From Marichromatium gracile (lineage in GTDB: Bacteria; Pseudomonadota; Gammaproteobacteria; Chromatiales; Chromatiaceae), in NCBI RefSeq assembly GCF_004343155.1, contig NZ_SMDC01000016.1, forward strand, positions 17,988 to 81,987: a stretch of DNA of 64,000 nucleotides, written 5' to 3'. The translations under genes were made by a program, and so were the position numbers. Below the pieces are notes generated by a model. That model had not been told where the DNA came from. It ran no database searches and saw only the letters and a list, made by a program, of their open reading frames with translations. Shown one piece after another: positions 17,082 to 24,971 of the stretch (the stretch's first letter is position 1; the number at the start of each line of letters is the position of its first letter).

Positions 17082-17249
17082 GGCTGGGTCGGGGTCCAGC
17101 AGCTGTACGCACGCTTCGCGCGGCGTCATCCGCAGCTCGGCCCCTACCGCCCCGAGGGCGGTGGCTGCTCCTGTGGTAGCGGTCACTGCGAGGTCGAGGT
17201 GGCCGTGCCCGGTCCCGTGCACGGCGAGTGCAACGCCGATCGCCACTGA
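17034..17249 (+). CDS. Small cysteine-rich membrane protein, NqrM-like
   Basis: A 71-aa protein with one N-terminal transmembrane helix (about residues 3-20) followed by a short soluble tail holding CSCGSGHC and a further Cys near the C-terminus. The one-helix, clustered-cysteine, tiny-protein layout resembles NqrM (DUF539), the factor that supplies iron to the NqrD/NqrE centre. Sequence identity is too low for me to assign the family. The ATG at 17034 overlaps the rnfA stop by 8 bp, so it is translated with the Rnf core. A role in assembling the RnfA/RnfE iron site is an inference. Confidence 0.75.
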   Translation: MARLLLVPVIIFVVLAGWVGVQQLYARFARRHPQLGPYRPEGGGCSCGSGHCEVEVAVPGPVHGECNADRH

Positions 17250-17263
17250 TCGGCGTCCCTCTC

Positions 17264-17281
17264 GCGGCCCCCAGGGGCCGC
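17264..17281 (+). other. Hairpins between the small ORF and the FNR gene
   Basis: GCGGCCCC (17264-17271) pairs with GGGGCCGC (17274-17281). Just upstream a second perfect stem, ACGCCGATC (17233-17241) with GATCGGCGT (17248-17256), spans the stop codon of the small ORF. There is no T-tract. They may reduce read-through into the FNR gene. Confidence 0.4.
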
Positions 17282-17304
17282 AGGACAGCGTTTAAGGAGC
17301 TGAC

Positions 17305-18165
17305 ATGAGTGAATCACAGGCCGCTGGCGGCCCGCAGACCGAGGCCCTGATCAAGGCCTCGCGGCGCATCACCCCGGAGGACACCGAGGAGGTCCGCCAC
17401 CTCACCCTCGAGGTGCTCGATCCGGCCTTCCAGTTCGTCGAGGGCCAGAGCATCGGGGTGCTGGTGCCGGGTCCGCATCCCTTCGGCAACGCCGTGCACC
17501 TGCGTCGCTACTCGATCGCCAACGCCCGCCCCATGCCGCTCGACGAGGGGGTGGTGATCGAGCTGCTGGTGCGTCGTTGCTTCTATCTCGACGAGGTCAG
17601 CGGCGAGCGTTATCCGGGCATCGCCTCGAACTATCTGTGCGATGCCCAGCCCGGCGACAAGATCACCATCACCGGCCCCTATGCGAGCGCCTTCCGCATG
17701 CCGCTCGACAACCGGGCCAACCTGTTGATGATCGGTACCGGCACCGGGATCGCGCCCTTCCGCGCCTTCGCCCAGCACATCTACGAGCGTCGCGGCGACT
17801 GGAACGGTCAGGTGCGCCTGTTCTACGGCGGTCGCACCGGTCTCGACCTGATGTATGCCAACGACGAGACCTCGGATCTCGCCAACTACTACGACGAGAA
17901 GACCTTCAAGGCCTTCCGCGCGCTCGGCACCCGGCCGCTGATGCGCTCCTCCGAGGCGCTGGCGCAGGGGCTCGAGGCCCATGCCGAGGAGACCCTGCGG
18001 CTGATGCGTGAGCCCAACACCCAGGTGTTCATCTCCGGTCTGCGCAAGACCGCCGAGGCGTTCAACCGGGTGATGGCCGAGCAGGCCGGCGGCGAGGAGG
18101 CGTGGGAGACGCTCAAGCAGTCGCTGATCGACGATCAGCGCTGGTCCGAGCTCTTCTACGACTGA
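17305..18165 (+). CDS. Ferredoxin-NADP(H) oxidoreductase, plant type
   Basis: Flavoprotein predicted to exchange electrons between ferredoxin and NADP(H). It has the FAD motif RRYSIANAR (about 69-77), an NADP-pyrophosphate loop GTGTGIAPFRAF (about 146-157) and LFYGGRTGLDLMY (about 172-184). The C-terminus ends in ELFYD, close to the aromatic terminus of plant-type FNRs. The length is 286 aa. AAGGAG stands six bases before the ATG at 17305. Its position directly after rnfA and the small ORF suggests it draws on the same ferredoxin pool as Rnf and the 2-oxoacid oxidoreductase. Closely related ferredoxin-dependent reductases cannot be excluded. Confidence 0.85.
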   Translation: MSESQAAGGPQTEALIKASRRITPEDTEEVRHLTLEVLDPAFQFVEGQSIGVLVPGPHPFGNAVHLRRYSIANARPMPLDEGVVIELLVRRCFYLDEVSGERYPGIASNYLCDAQPGDKITITGPYASAFRMPLDNRANLLMIGTGTGIAPFRAFAQHIYERRGDWNGQVRLFYGGRTGLDLMYANDETSDLANYYDEKTFKAFRALGTRPLMRSSEALAQGLEAHAEETLRLMREPNTQVFISGLRKTAEAFNRVMAEQAGGEEAWETLKQSLIDDQRWSELFYD

Positions 18166-18166
18166 G

Positions 18167-18208
18167 GCCTGTCGTGGTCGGGGCGGGAGGCCCCGATCGA
18201 CGACAGGC
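18167..18208 (+). terminator. Long hairpin ending the rnf-FNR cluster
   Basis: GCCTGTCGT at 18167-18175 pairs with ACGACAGGC at 18200-18208, and the interior holds GGGGC/GCCCC pairing, giving a long stem two bases after the FNR stop. Only a weak TT follows. It marks the probable 3' boundary of the electron-transfer operon. Confidence 0.55.
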
Positions 18209-18286
18209 TTGAACCCGACCGCCGCGCTTGTCAGGCTGGCGGTCGGATCCAGCCCCATGTCGTCACCCGGCCAGGAGGCCGACGCC

Positions 18287-20626
18287 ATGTCCGTCGTACC
18301 CCCCGTTCCGTCCACGCCTCATCATCTGTGGTCAGTGACGCGCCGTCTCTCGGCGTTGCTGTTGCTGGCGGCGCTGATCCCCTTCCTGCTGCGCTTCCCC
18401 GCCATCGCCCCCTGGTTGGCGCTGGGGCTGGCGCTCTACCTGCTGGTGCTGTTGCGCGACCCCGATGCCTGGCTGGTGGTGGTGCCGGTGGCGCTGCCGC
18501 TGCTCCAGCTCGCGCCCTGGAGCGGCTGGCTGTTCGTCGACGCCTTCGATGCGCTGCTGCTCTGCACCCTCGCCGCCGGACTGTGGCACGGTGGTGGCGG
18601 GGGCAGGGTGCGCCCGAGCGCCGGCGCCCGGTTGCTCCTGCTGCTGCTGATGGTGCTCGCCGCGATCGGCTGCTGGCGCGGGCTCGGTGGCGCCTGGCCG
18701 CAGCTCGATGCCAACGCGCTGGTCTCCTACTACAGCCCGCTCAACGCCCTGCGTCTGACCAAGGGGCTGGTCTGGGCGCTGCTGCTCTATCCGCTGTGGC
18801 TGGCCGCGCGCGGTCGCGATCCGGTACGCGCCGAGCGGCGCTTCATCGCCGGGGTGCTGATCGGGCTGCTCGGGGTCGCGCTGGTGGTGGTGTGGGAGCG
18901 CGGGGTGCTGCACCAGCTGATCTTCTTCGAGGGTCCCTATGCGCTGCTCGGCACCCTGCTCGACTTCTCCACCGCCTATCGCGTCACCGCGCTCTTCGCC
19001 GACATGCACGTCGGTGGCGGCGCGATCGACGGCTATCTCAGCCTCGCCTGGCCGTTCGCGGTGCTCGCCCTGCTGATGGCACGTTCGCGCTGGTGGGAGG
19101 GGCTGGCCGCCATCGTCCTGCTCGGCGCCTGTTATGCGATGGTGGTGACCTTCTCGCGTGGGGTCTATCTCGGGTTCCTGGCGGTGGTGGCGGCGGCCTT
19201 GCTGCTCGGCTACTGGCGCCAGCGTCGGGTGTTGTCGCGCGGGGCGGCGCTGCTCACCCTGGCGGCGCTGGCGGGCTCGGCGGCGATGGCGCTGTGGTCG
19301 TTCCGCTCCGGCGGCATGCTGGCGATGAGCTGCGCGCTGCTCGCCCTGGTGGTCGCGGCGCTGCCGGGCTGGCTCGCCGGTCTCGGGGTGTCCGTGCGCC
19401 GTCTCGACTGGCTGAGTGGTGCGGTGGTGCTGGCGCTGGCCGGGCTGGCCGCTCACGGCGCGGCGACCAGCAAGTGGACCAGCCTGCCGCTGCCGCTGGC
19501 AATGGCGATCGTCGTCGCCGGCGTGGCGCTGCTGGCGGTGATCGGCTGGCGGCTCGAACGCGACTGGGGCGCGCGGCTGGCGCCGCGCCATCGCATCCTC
19601 GCGATGATGCTCTGGTGCGTGGTCCTCGGGGCCTTCATCCCGAGTCTCTTCGGCAGTCGCATGGAGGCGCGCTTCGCCGAGGCCGGGAGCGATCTGCAGG
19701 CGCGGCTGACGCACTGGCAGGAGGCGCTCGCGGTCGTGCCGGCGGACTGGCCGGACCGGTTGCTCGGGATCGGCGCCGGGCGTTTCCCCGAGCGCTATCT
19801 GTGGACGCGGCGCGATCCCCAGGCGTTCGGTACCCTGGGGATCGGCAGCGAGGCGGGCAATCGTTATCTGCGTCTCTCCGGGGCGCGCGGCATGCGGCTC
19901 GGACAACGGGTGCGGCTGCGGCCGAATACCGCCTATCGGCTGCGCCTGACGGTGCGTACCGAGGCCCCCGAACTCAAGCTGCAGCTGCGTCTGTGTCACC
20001 GTCAGATGATCGCGCCGAGCGAGTGGAACCCACGCTGTGTCACCTTCTCCCCGATGGTGACCGACACCGAGGGCGCCTGGCGAGCGCTGGAGTTCGTCTT
20101 CGACAGCGCCAACCTCGGCTCCTTCGAGCAGGCACTGCGCGCACCGCTGCTGCTGACCCTCGCCAATCGCCGCGAGTACCGCCTGCTCGAGCAGCCGCAG
20201 ACCCTGGTCGACATCGACGACGTCTCGTTGCAACGGCTCGAAGGCGGACGCGAACTGGTGCGCAACGGCGACTTCGGTGCGGGGATCGACCATTGGCTGA
20301 GCTATTCCGACTTCGACCACCAGCGTTGGCACACCGATAACCTCTGGGTCCATCTGCTGGTCGAGCGCGGCCTGCTCGGTCTCGCCGTGCTGCTGCTGTT
20401 GTTGCTCGTCGCCAGCCGAGGTCTGCTCGCCGGGCGGGTCGTCTCGCCGGCCTTCGGGATCACGGTCTGGCTGGCCCTGCTCGGCTTCCTTGCGGTGGGG
20501 ACCTTCGGCACCCTGCTCGATGCCCCGAGGGTGGCGCTGCTGTTCTATCTGCTGGCCTTGATGGGACTGCCGCTGCAGGTCGAGACGCCGCCGTCACGTC
20601 GACGCAGCGTGGCTGTCGAGGGTTGA
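18287..20626 (+). CDS. O-antigen ligase/polymerase-like membrane protein with large periplasmic insertion
   Basis: A 779-aa polytopic protein with about a dozen hydrophobic helices, resembling the Wzy_C/O-antigen ligase superfamily that transfers or polymerises surface glycans in the periplasm. A large soluble region (about residues 480-685) contains GIGAGRFPERY, then a beta-rich segment with CBM-like features (ELVRNGDFGAGIDHWLSYS), and ends in HTDNLWVHLLVERGLLGL, the typical Wzy_C C-terminal motif. I chose ATG 18287 because AGGAGG is eight bases upstream; the longer TTG-started frame lacks a ribosome site. It is 76 bp upstream of siaB, so it may be co-transcribed with the Sia genes. The exact glycan is unknown. 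Confidence 0.75.
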   Translation: MSVVPPVPSTPHHLWSVTRRLSALLLLAALIPFLLRFPAIAPWLALGLALYLLVLLRDPDAWLVVVPVALPLLQLAPWSGWLFVDAFDALLLCTLAAGLWHGGGGGRVRPSAGARLLLLLLMVLAAIGCWRGLGGAWPQLDANALVSYYSPLNALRLTKGLVWALLLYPLWLAARGRDPVRAERRFIAGVLIGLLGVALVVVWERGVLHQLIFFEGPYALLGTLLDFSTAYRVTALFADMHVGGGAIDGYLSLAWPFAVLALLMARSRWWEGLAAIVLLGACYAMVVTFSRGVYLGFLAVVAAALLLGYWRQRRVLSRGAALLTLAALAGSAAMALWSFRSGGMLAMSCALLALVVAALPGWLAGLGVSVRRLDWLSGAVVLALAGLAAHGAATSKWTSLPLPLAMAIVVAGVALLAVIGWRLERDWGARLAPRHRILAMMLWCVVLGAFIPSLFGSRMEARFAEAGSDLQARLTHWQEALAVVPADWPDRLLGIGAGRFPERYLWTRRDPQAFGTLGIGSEAGNRYLRLSGARGMRLGQRVRLRPNTAYRLRLTVRTEAPELKLQLRLCHRQMIAPSEWNPRCVTFSPMVTDTEGAWRALEFVFDSANLGSFEQALRAPLLLTLANRREYRLLEQPQTLVDIDDVSLQRLEGGRELVRNGDFGAGIDHWLSYSDFDHQRWHTDNLWVHLLVERGLLGLAVLLLLLLVASRGLLAGRVVSPAFGITVWLALLGFLAVGTFGTLLDAPRVALLFYLLALMGLPLQVETPPSRRRSVAVEG

Positions 20627-20702
20627 TTCCGCTTGCCTCGGCGGGAGTCGAGCCTCTACCCTAGTTGGCCGAGTCCCACCGACTTGAGGAGTCGTGTTCG
20701 CT

Positions 20703-21257
20703 ATGTCGATCGCCACGGAATATTTCGCCTTCCATCGGCAGTTGCAGGAACGCGGGGTGGTGTTCTCCTTCGCCGGTTATCTCTCCGAGGGGATCCTGTT
20801 CTCGCTGGGCGAGGCGCTCAAGCAGAAGATGAGTCTGGAGGATGCCGACTCGCGGGTGATCAAGCGGGTGTTCTCGATCTTCGTCGAGCAGGTGCAGAAC
20901 ATCATCCGCTACTCGGCCGAACGGGTCGAGGGCAACCTCGGCAAGCCGGTCGAACTCAGCTCGGGGATGGTCGTGGTCGGTCGCGAGCGCGACCGCTTCT
21001 TCGTCGTCTGCGGCAACATGGTGTGTCGTGACGAGGCCGCCGAGCTGCAACGCCGGCTCGAGCAACTCGCGTCGATGGACAAGGACTCGCTCAAGTCCTA
21101 TTACCGCGAGCGGTTGCGCGCCCCGGTGGAGGACGATAGTCGGGGGGGCAACATCGGTCTGATCGAGATCGCGCGTCGTTCGACCGATCCGATCGAGTTC
21201 GGCTTCGTGGAAGTCACCGAGGATCGCTCCTTCTTCTGTCTTAAGGCCTATATCTGA
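20703..21257 (+). CDS. siaB: SiaB-family protein kinase
   Basis: Cytoplasmic kinase that phosphorylates the SiaC adaptor in the Sia pathway known from Pseudomonas aeruginosa, opposing the SiaA phosphatase. The protein is 184 aa. The N-terminal GVVFSFAGYLSEGILFSLGEALK and the central VFSIFVEQVQNIIRYSAER are characteristic, and the C-terminal GGNIGLIEIARRS resembles a degenerate ATP-binding G-box. The ATG at 20703 has GAGGAG 11 bases upstream; a GTG at 20694 is closer but only two bases from the same site. It is immediately followed by siaC (7 bp) and siaD. Confidence 0.85.
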   Translation: MSIATEYFAFHRQLQERGVVFSFAGYLSEGILFSLGEALKQKMSLEDADSRVIKRVFSIFVEQVQNIIRYSAERVEGNLGKPVELSSGMVVVGRERDRFFVVCGNMVCRDEAAELQRRLEQLASMDKDSLKSYYRERLRAPVEDDSRGGNIGLIEIARRSTDPIEFGFVEVTEDRSFFCLKAYI

Positions 21258-21264
21258 GTGAAGG

Positions 21265-21669
21265 ATGGAGACGTTGGAGACGCTGTATCGCGCACCGACC
21301 GAACGCTCGCCGCTGCTTGAGTTCGATTTCGCCAATCGCCGTCTGCGCATCGAGGGTGAGTCCTACCCCGAGGATGCTGCTGCTTTCTTCGGTCCGGTGA
21401 TCCAGGCGCTCGACGCCTTTCTCGCCACCGACTCGACTCAGCCCCCCGCGCTGCTGGTCGAGCTGCGCATGTCCTACTTCAACAGCAGCAGCGCCAAGGC
21501 ATTGATGAACATCTTCCAGCGCCTGGAGCGGGCCGCCGGCGCCGGGCGCGGGGTGCGCATCCGCTGGCACTACCATGTCGAGGACGACACCATGCAGGAA
21601 TTCGGCGAGGACTTCAGCGAGGACTTCGAGCACGCCGTGTTCGAGCTCTGCGAATTCGATGATGACTGA
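21265..21669 (+). CDS. siaC: SiaC-family regulatory phosphoprotein
   Basis: STAS-like adaptor (DUF1987) whose unphosphorylated form activates the SiaD diguanylate cyclase in Pseudomonas. It is 134 aa. The conserved MSYFNSSSAKALMNIF segment aligns with the phosphoacceptor region of P. aeruginosa SiaC (LNTSS, Thr68); here the aligned residue is Ser74, so the acceptor would be Ser rather than Thr. IRWHYHVEDDTMQEFGEDF is another family signature. AAGG directly abuts the ATG at 21265, leaving the exact start slightly uncertain. Confidence 0.87.
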   Translation: METLETLYRAPTERSPLLEFDFANRRLRIEGESYPEDAAAFFGPVIQALDAFLATDSTQPPALLVELRMSYFNSSSAKALMNIFQRLERAAGAGRGVRIRWHYHVEDDTMQEFGEDFSEDFEHAVFELCEFDDD

Positions 21670-21681
21670 CCGGCACCGATC

Positions 21682-22521
21682 ATGAGCGCCGATGAGCCCG
21701 AGGAAGAGTTCTCGCTCTATGCCCACGAGCAGGCGGTGATCCGTCAGGCCGAGGCGATGCTCGAGCGTCTCGACGAGGTCGCCGACGGGGTGCGCCAGCT
21801 CGCCCGCGCCTATCAGGACGGCTATCACGAGTCGCGTCGGCTGGTGCGCATCAGCGATCGCATGCAGCTCGACCTGCACGACGCCAACCGCACCCTGTCG
21901 CTGCAGGCGCGCGAGCTCAACACCCTCAACGCCACCCTGGTCAAGGAGATCGAGCGGCGCGAGCAGCTCGAGCAGGAGCTGCGCCGGATCGCCTCGGTCG
22001 ACGAGCTGACCGGGCTGCACACCCGTCGTCACCTGCTCGAACTCGGCGAGCACGAGCTCAAGCGCATGGCCCGTCATCGGCGCGGTCTGTCGGTGCTGTT
22101 GCTCGACCTCGATCACTTCAAGCGGGTCAACGACGCCCACGGTCATGTCGCCGGCGACCGGGTGCTCGAGCACTTCGGCACCCTGTTTCGCAGCGCGCTG
22201 CGCGAGGATGACGTCCCCGGGCGTTTCGGCGGCGAGGAGTTCATGGCGGTGCTCCCGGAGATCCGCCTGGAGGCCGCCGCCGAGGTCGCCGAGCGGCTGC
22301 GCGTGCGGGTGGCCGAGGCCGAGACCCAGTGGAAAGGCGCGCGGCTGCGCGTGACCGTCAGTATCGGCGTCGCCGAGGTCGCCATCGACGAGTCGCTGGA
22401 ACGGGCGATCGCGCGTGCCGACCGGGCGCTCTACGCGGCCAAGCGCAACGGTCGCAACCGCGTCGAGTTGGCCGAGGCCGAGTTGCCCGGTGCGACCGAG
22501 CAGGGCGTTCCAGACGCATGA
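21682..22521 (+). CDS. siaD: Diguanylate cyclase SiaD
   Basis: Makes c-di-GMP from two GTP. Residues 1-100 are helical/coiled-coil, as in SiaD, and probably bind SiaC. A GGDEF domain at about 112-275 has the GGEEF active site (GRFGGEEFMAVL) and an inhibitory RxxD I-site (REDD) five residues before it. LLLDLDHFKRVND is a standard GGDEF motif. The protein is 279 aa. Its TGA overlaps the ATG of the next gene (ATGA at 22518-22521), so the two are translationally coupled. Confidence 0.9.
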   Translation: MSADEPEEEFSLYAHEQAVIRQAEAMLERLDEVADGVRQLARAYQDGYHESRRLVRISDRMQLDLHDANRTLSLQARELNTLNATLVKEIERREQLEQELRRIASVDELTGLHTRRHLLELGEHELKRMARHRRGLSVLLLDLDHFKRVNDAHGHVAGDRVLEHFGTLFRSALREDDVPGRFGGEEFMAVLPEIRLEAAAEVAERLRVRVAEAETQWKGARLRVTVSIGVAEVAIDESLERAIARADRALYAAKRNGRNRVELAEAELPGATEQGVPDA

Positions 22522-23273
22522 TCGCGCGGCTGGTCGCACTGCTGCTGATCCTGCTCCCGGGGGGCGCGCAGGCCGCCGGGGAGCGTTATGTGATCGGGGT
22601 CGAGAACATCGACTATCTGCCCTATCACGCCGCGCATACCGGACGCTTCGAGGGGTTCGCCCGCGAGCTGTTCGACGCCTTCGCCGCCGCCGCCGGGATC
22701 GAGTTCGACTACAAGCCGCTGCCGGTGCCACGGATGGTCGTCAGCCTGCTGCGCGACGAGGTCGATTTCATCTATCCCGACGACCCCGACTGGCGCAGTG
22801 CGGCGCGCAACGGTGAGCGTTTCCACTTCAGCACTCCGGTGGTCTCCTACACCGACGGCACCCTGGTACGCCCGGACCAGTTGGGTGCGGGCCCCGAACG
22901 GGTGCAGCGCCTCGGGATCGTCGTCGGTTTCACCCCCTGTGCCTGGCAGTCGCGCCTGGAGACCGGCGCGCCGGTGCTGCGCGAGAACGCCGGCTTTGCC
23001 GCGCTGCTCAATCAGCTGCACAGCGGCCGGATCGATGCCGCCTATGCCAATGTCGCGGTCGCCGCCGAGCAGTCGCGCCGGCTGTTCGGTCGCGCCGATG
23101 CCCTGGCCTTCGATCCCGGGCTGCCGCTGGCACAGGGTGAGTACCGTCTCTCCACCCGGGCGCACACCGGGTTGCTGGCGCGCTTCGACCGCTGGTTGGC
23201 GACCGAGTCGGCGCGGGTCGAGGCGATCAGACGCGCCCATGGTGTCGGCACCGTCGCCCTGGAGGCCCATTGA
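22518..23273 (+). CDS. Periplasmic solute-binding-like protein embedded in the Sia operon
   Basis: A 251-aa protein with a cleavable signal peptide (MIARLVALLLILLPGGAQAA) and a family-3 substrate-binding fold (YVIGVENIDYLPYHA; GFARELFDAFAAAAGIEFDY; LLRDEVDFIYPDDP). There is no permease or ATPase nearby, so it is more likely a sensor than a transport component. It overlaps siaD by ATGA and siaA by the CATTGA/TTG junction at 23270-23273, which ties it to the Sia switch. It could present a periplasmic ligand to the SiaA extracytoplasmic domain. That partnership is inferred only from position. Confidence 0.8.
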   Translation: MIARLVALLLILLPGGAQAAGERYVIGVENIDYLPYHAAHTGRFEGFARELFDAFAAAAGIEFDYKPLPVPRMVVSLLRDEVDFIYPDDPDWRSAARNGERFHFSTPVVSYTDGTLVRPDQLGAGPERVQRLGIVVGFTPCAWQSRLETGAPVLRENAGFAALLNQLHSGRIDAAYANVAVAAEQSRRLFGRADALAFDPGLPLAQGEYRLSTRAHTGLLARFDRWLATESARVEAIRRAHGVGTVALEAH

Positions 23274-24943
23274 ACACGTCCCTGCAACAGGGCGCAGCCC
23301 CGCCCGAAATCCCGTTCTGGCGCGGGCTGACCTTCCGCCAGGCGGCCGTCACCCTGGCGGTGGTGTTGCTGCTGGGGATGCTGGTGGGGCTGCTCGAGCT
23401 CTTCCTCGACTGGCGCGGGATGCGTGCCGATGTCGAGCGCGACCTGCGCGAGACCCTGACCCTGGTCGAGGGCTCGGCCTCCGAGGCGCTCTATCAGCTC
23501 CATCCCGAACTCGGTCGCCAGCTCGTCGACGGACTCTTCGCCCGCGCCTCGATGCGTCGCGCCGAGCTGCGCGACGACTTCGGTCGGGTGCTCGCAGAGC
23601 GGGTGCGCGAACCGACGGCAAGCGCGCTGGCCGAGGACTGGTCGTGGCTGTTCGCCGATGTCACCCGGATGCGTCTGACGCTCGACTACGGCTTTGCCGG
23701 GGCCGATGCGGAGCCGGTCGGGGTCCTCGAGGTCGAACTCTCGGCGGCGGTGTTGACCCAGCGCTTCCTCGCCCAGGCCGGTCGCGATGCGCTGCTCGGG
23801 CTGGCGCGCGCGCTGGTGATCTCGGCGCTGGTCGCGCTGCTCTTCTATCTGATGATCACCCGCCCGCTGGTGCGCCTGGCCGGGGCCATCGCGGCGGTCG
23901 ACCCGACGCGTCCGGGGGCGTGGACGCCGCCGCACCTGCCCCATCATCGCGGCGACGAGCTCGGGTTGCTGCGCGCGCGTCTCGGTGAGCTGTTCGCCGC
24001 CTCGCAGCGGGGGCTCGATCAGCGCGATCGGGCACAGGCCGAGCTGACCGCGCTCACCCAAGAGCTCGAGGCGCGGGTGCGGTTGCGTACCCGGGAGCTC
24101 GAGCAGCAGCGCGATGCCCTCGAGCAGGCCTTCGCCGAGCTCGACGCCGCCCACCAGGAGCTGGGCAAGGCCAATCGCATGGTGCTCGAGAGCATCCAGT
24201 ACGCGCGGCGCATCCAGACGGCGATGTTGCCCGACAAGGGCGCGCTGGGCGACGGGGTGCGCGAGATCCAGGTGTGCTGGGAGCCGCTGCACCTGGTCGG
24301 CGGCGACTGGTTCTGGCTCGAGCGGCTCGACGACGAGCGTTATCTGATCCTGATCGCCGACTGTACCGGGCATGGTGTGCCGGGGGCCTTCATCACCCTG
24401 GTGCTGGCCTCGGCGATGGCCGATATCCTGCGCGATCATGCCAGCGCCGACCCGGCGACCATCCTGTGCGCGATCGACGCCGTGGTGCGTACGCGACTGC
24501 GTCAGGATCATCCAGAGGCCGAGTCGGACGACGGTCTGGAGGCGGCGGTGGCGATCTGGGAGCCGGCGCGCGCCGAGCTGAGCTTCGCCGGCGCGGGTAT
24601 CCCGCTGCTGTGCATGGATCCTGCCGGACGGGTGGAGACGATCCGCGGCGCGCGCGCGCACCTCGGCTATCGCAGTCTGCCAAGCCCAGGCGAGATCCCG
24701 GTGCACCGCATCGCGGTGGCGCCGGGGGCGCGCTTCTATCTGCTCACCGACGGCATCTCCGATCACATGGGCGGGCAGCCGCGGCGGCTGCTCGGTCGCC
24801 GCCGTCTGGCGGGTTGGCTGGAGCGCCACGCCGAACTCGGTCTGGCCGAGCAGCTCGCCGCCGTCGAGCAGCTGCTTGAGGACTATCGGGGCGACGAGCC
24901 GCGGCGCGATGACATGACCTTGATCGGCTTCCAGCCGCGCTGA
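23270..24943 (+). CDS. siaA: SiaA-like membrane PP2C phosphatase
   Basis: Signal-receiving phosphatase that dephosphorylates SiaC and so switches on SiaD. It is 557 aa: TM1 about 21-45, a periplasmic domain, TM2 about 180-205, a HAMP-like region, a coiled coil (about 250-310), then a SpoIIE/PP2C domain with GGDWFWLERL, DCTGHGVPGAFI and DGISDHMGG carrying the metal-binding aspartates. The start is TTG at 23270, chosen because GGAGG lies four bases upstream; it overlaps the previous stop. In Pseudomonas siaA comes first (siaABCD); here it is last. Confidence 0.87.
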   Translation: MNTSLQQGAAPPEIPFWRGLTFRQAAVTLAVVLLLGMLVGLLELFLDWRGMRADVERDLRETLTLVEGSASEALYQLHPELGRQLVDGLFARASMRRAELRDDFGRVLAERVREPTASALAEDWSWLFADVTRMRLTLDYGFAGADAEPVGVLEVELSAAVLTQRFLAQAGRDALLGLARALVISALVALLFYLMITRPLVRLAGAIAAVDPTRPGAWTPPHLPHHRGDELGLLRARLGELFAASQRGLDQRDRAQAELTALTQELEARVRLRTRELEQQRDALEQAFAELDAAHQELGKANRMVLESIQYARRIQTAMLPDKGALGDGVREIQVCWEPLHLVGGDWFWLERLDDERYLILIADCTGHGVPGAFITLVLASAMADILRDHASADPATILCAIDAVVRTRLRQDHPEAESDDGLEAAVAIWEPARAELSFAGAGIPLLCMDPAGRVETIRGARAHLGYRSLPSPGEIPVHRIAVAPGARFYLLTDGISDHMGGQPRRLLGRRRLAGWLERHAELGLAEQLAAVEQLLEDYRGDEPRRDDMTLIGFQPR

Positions 24944-24971
24944 GTCGGACGACCCGGTTCAGCGATCCGGT

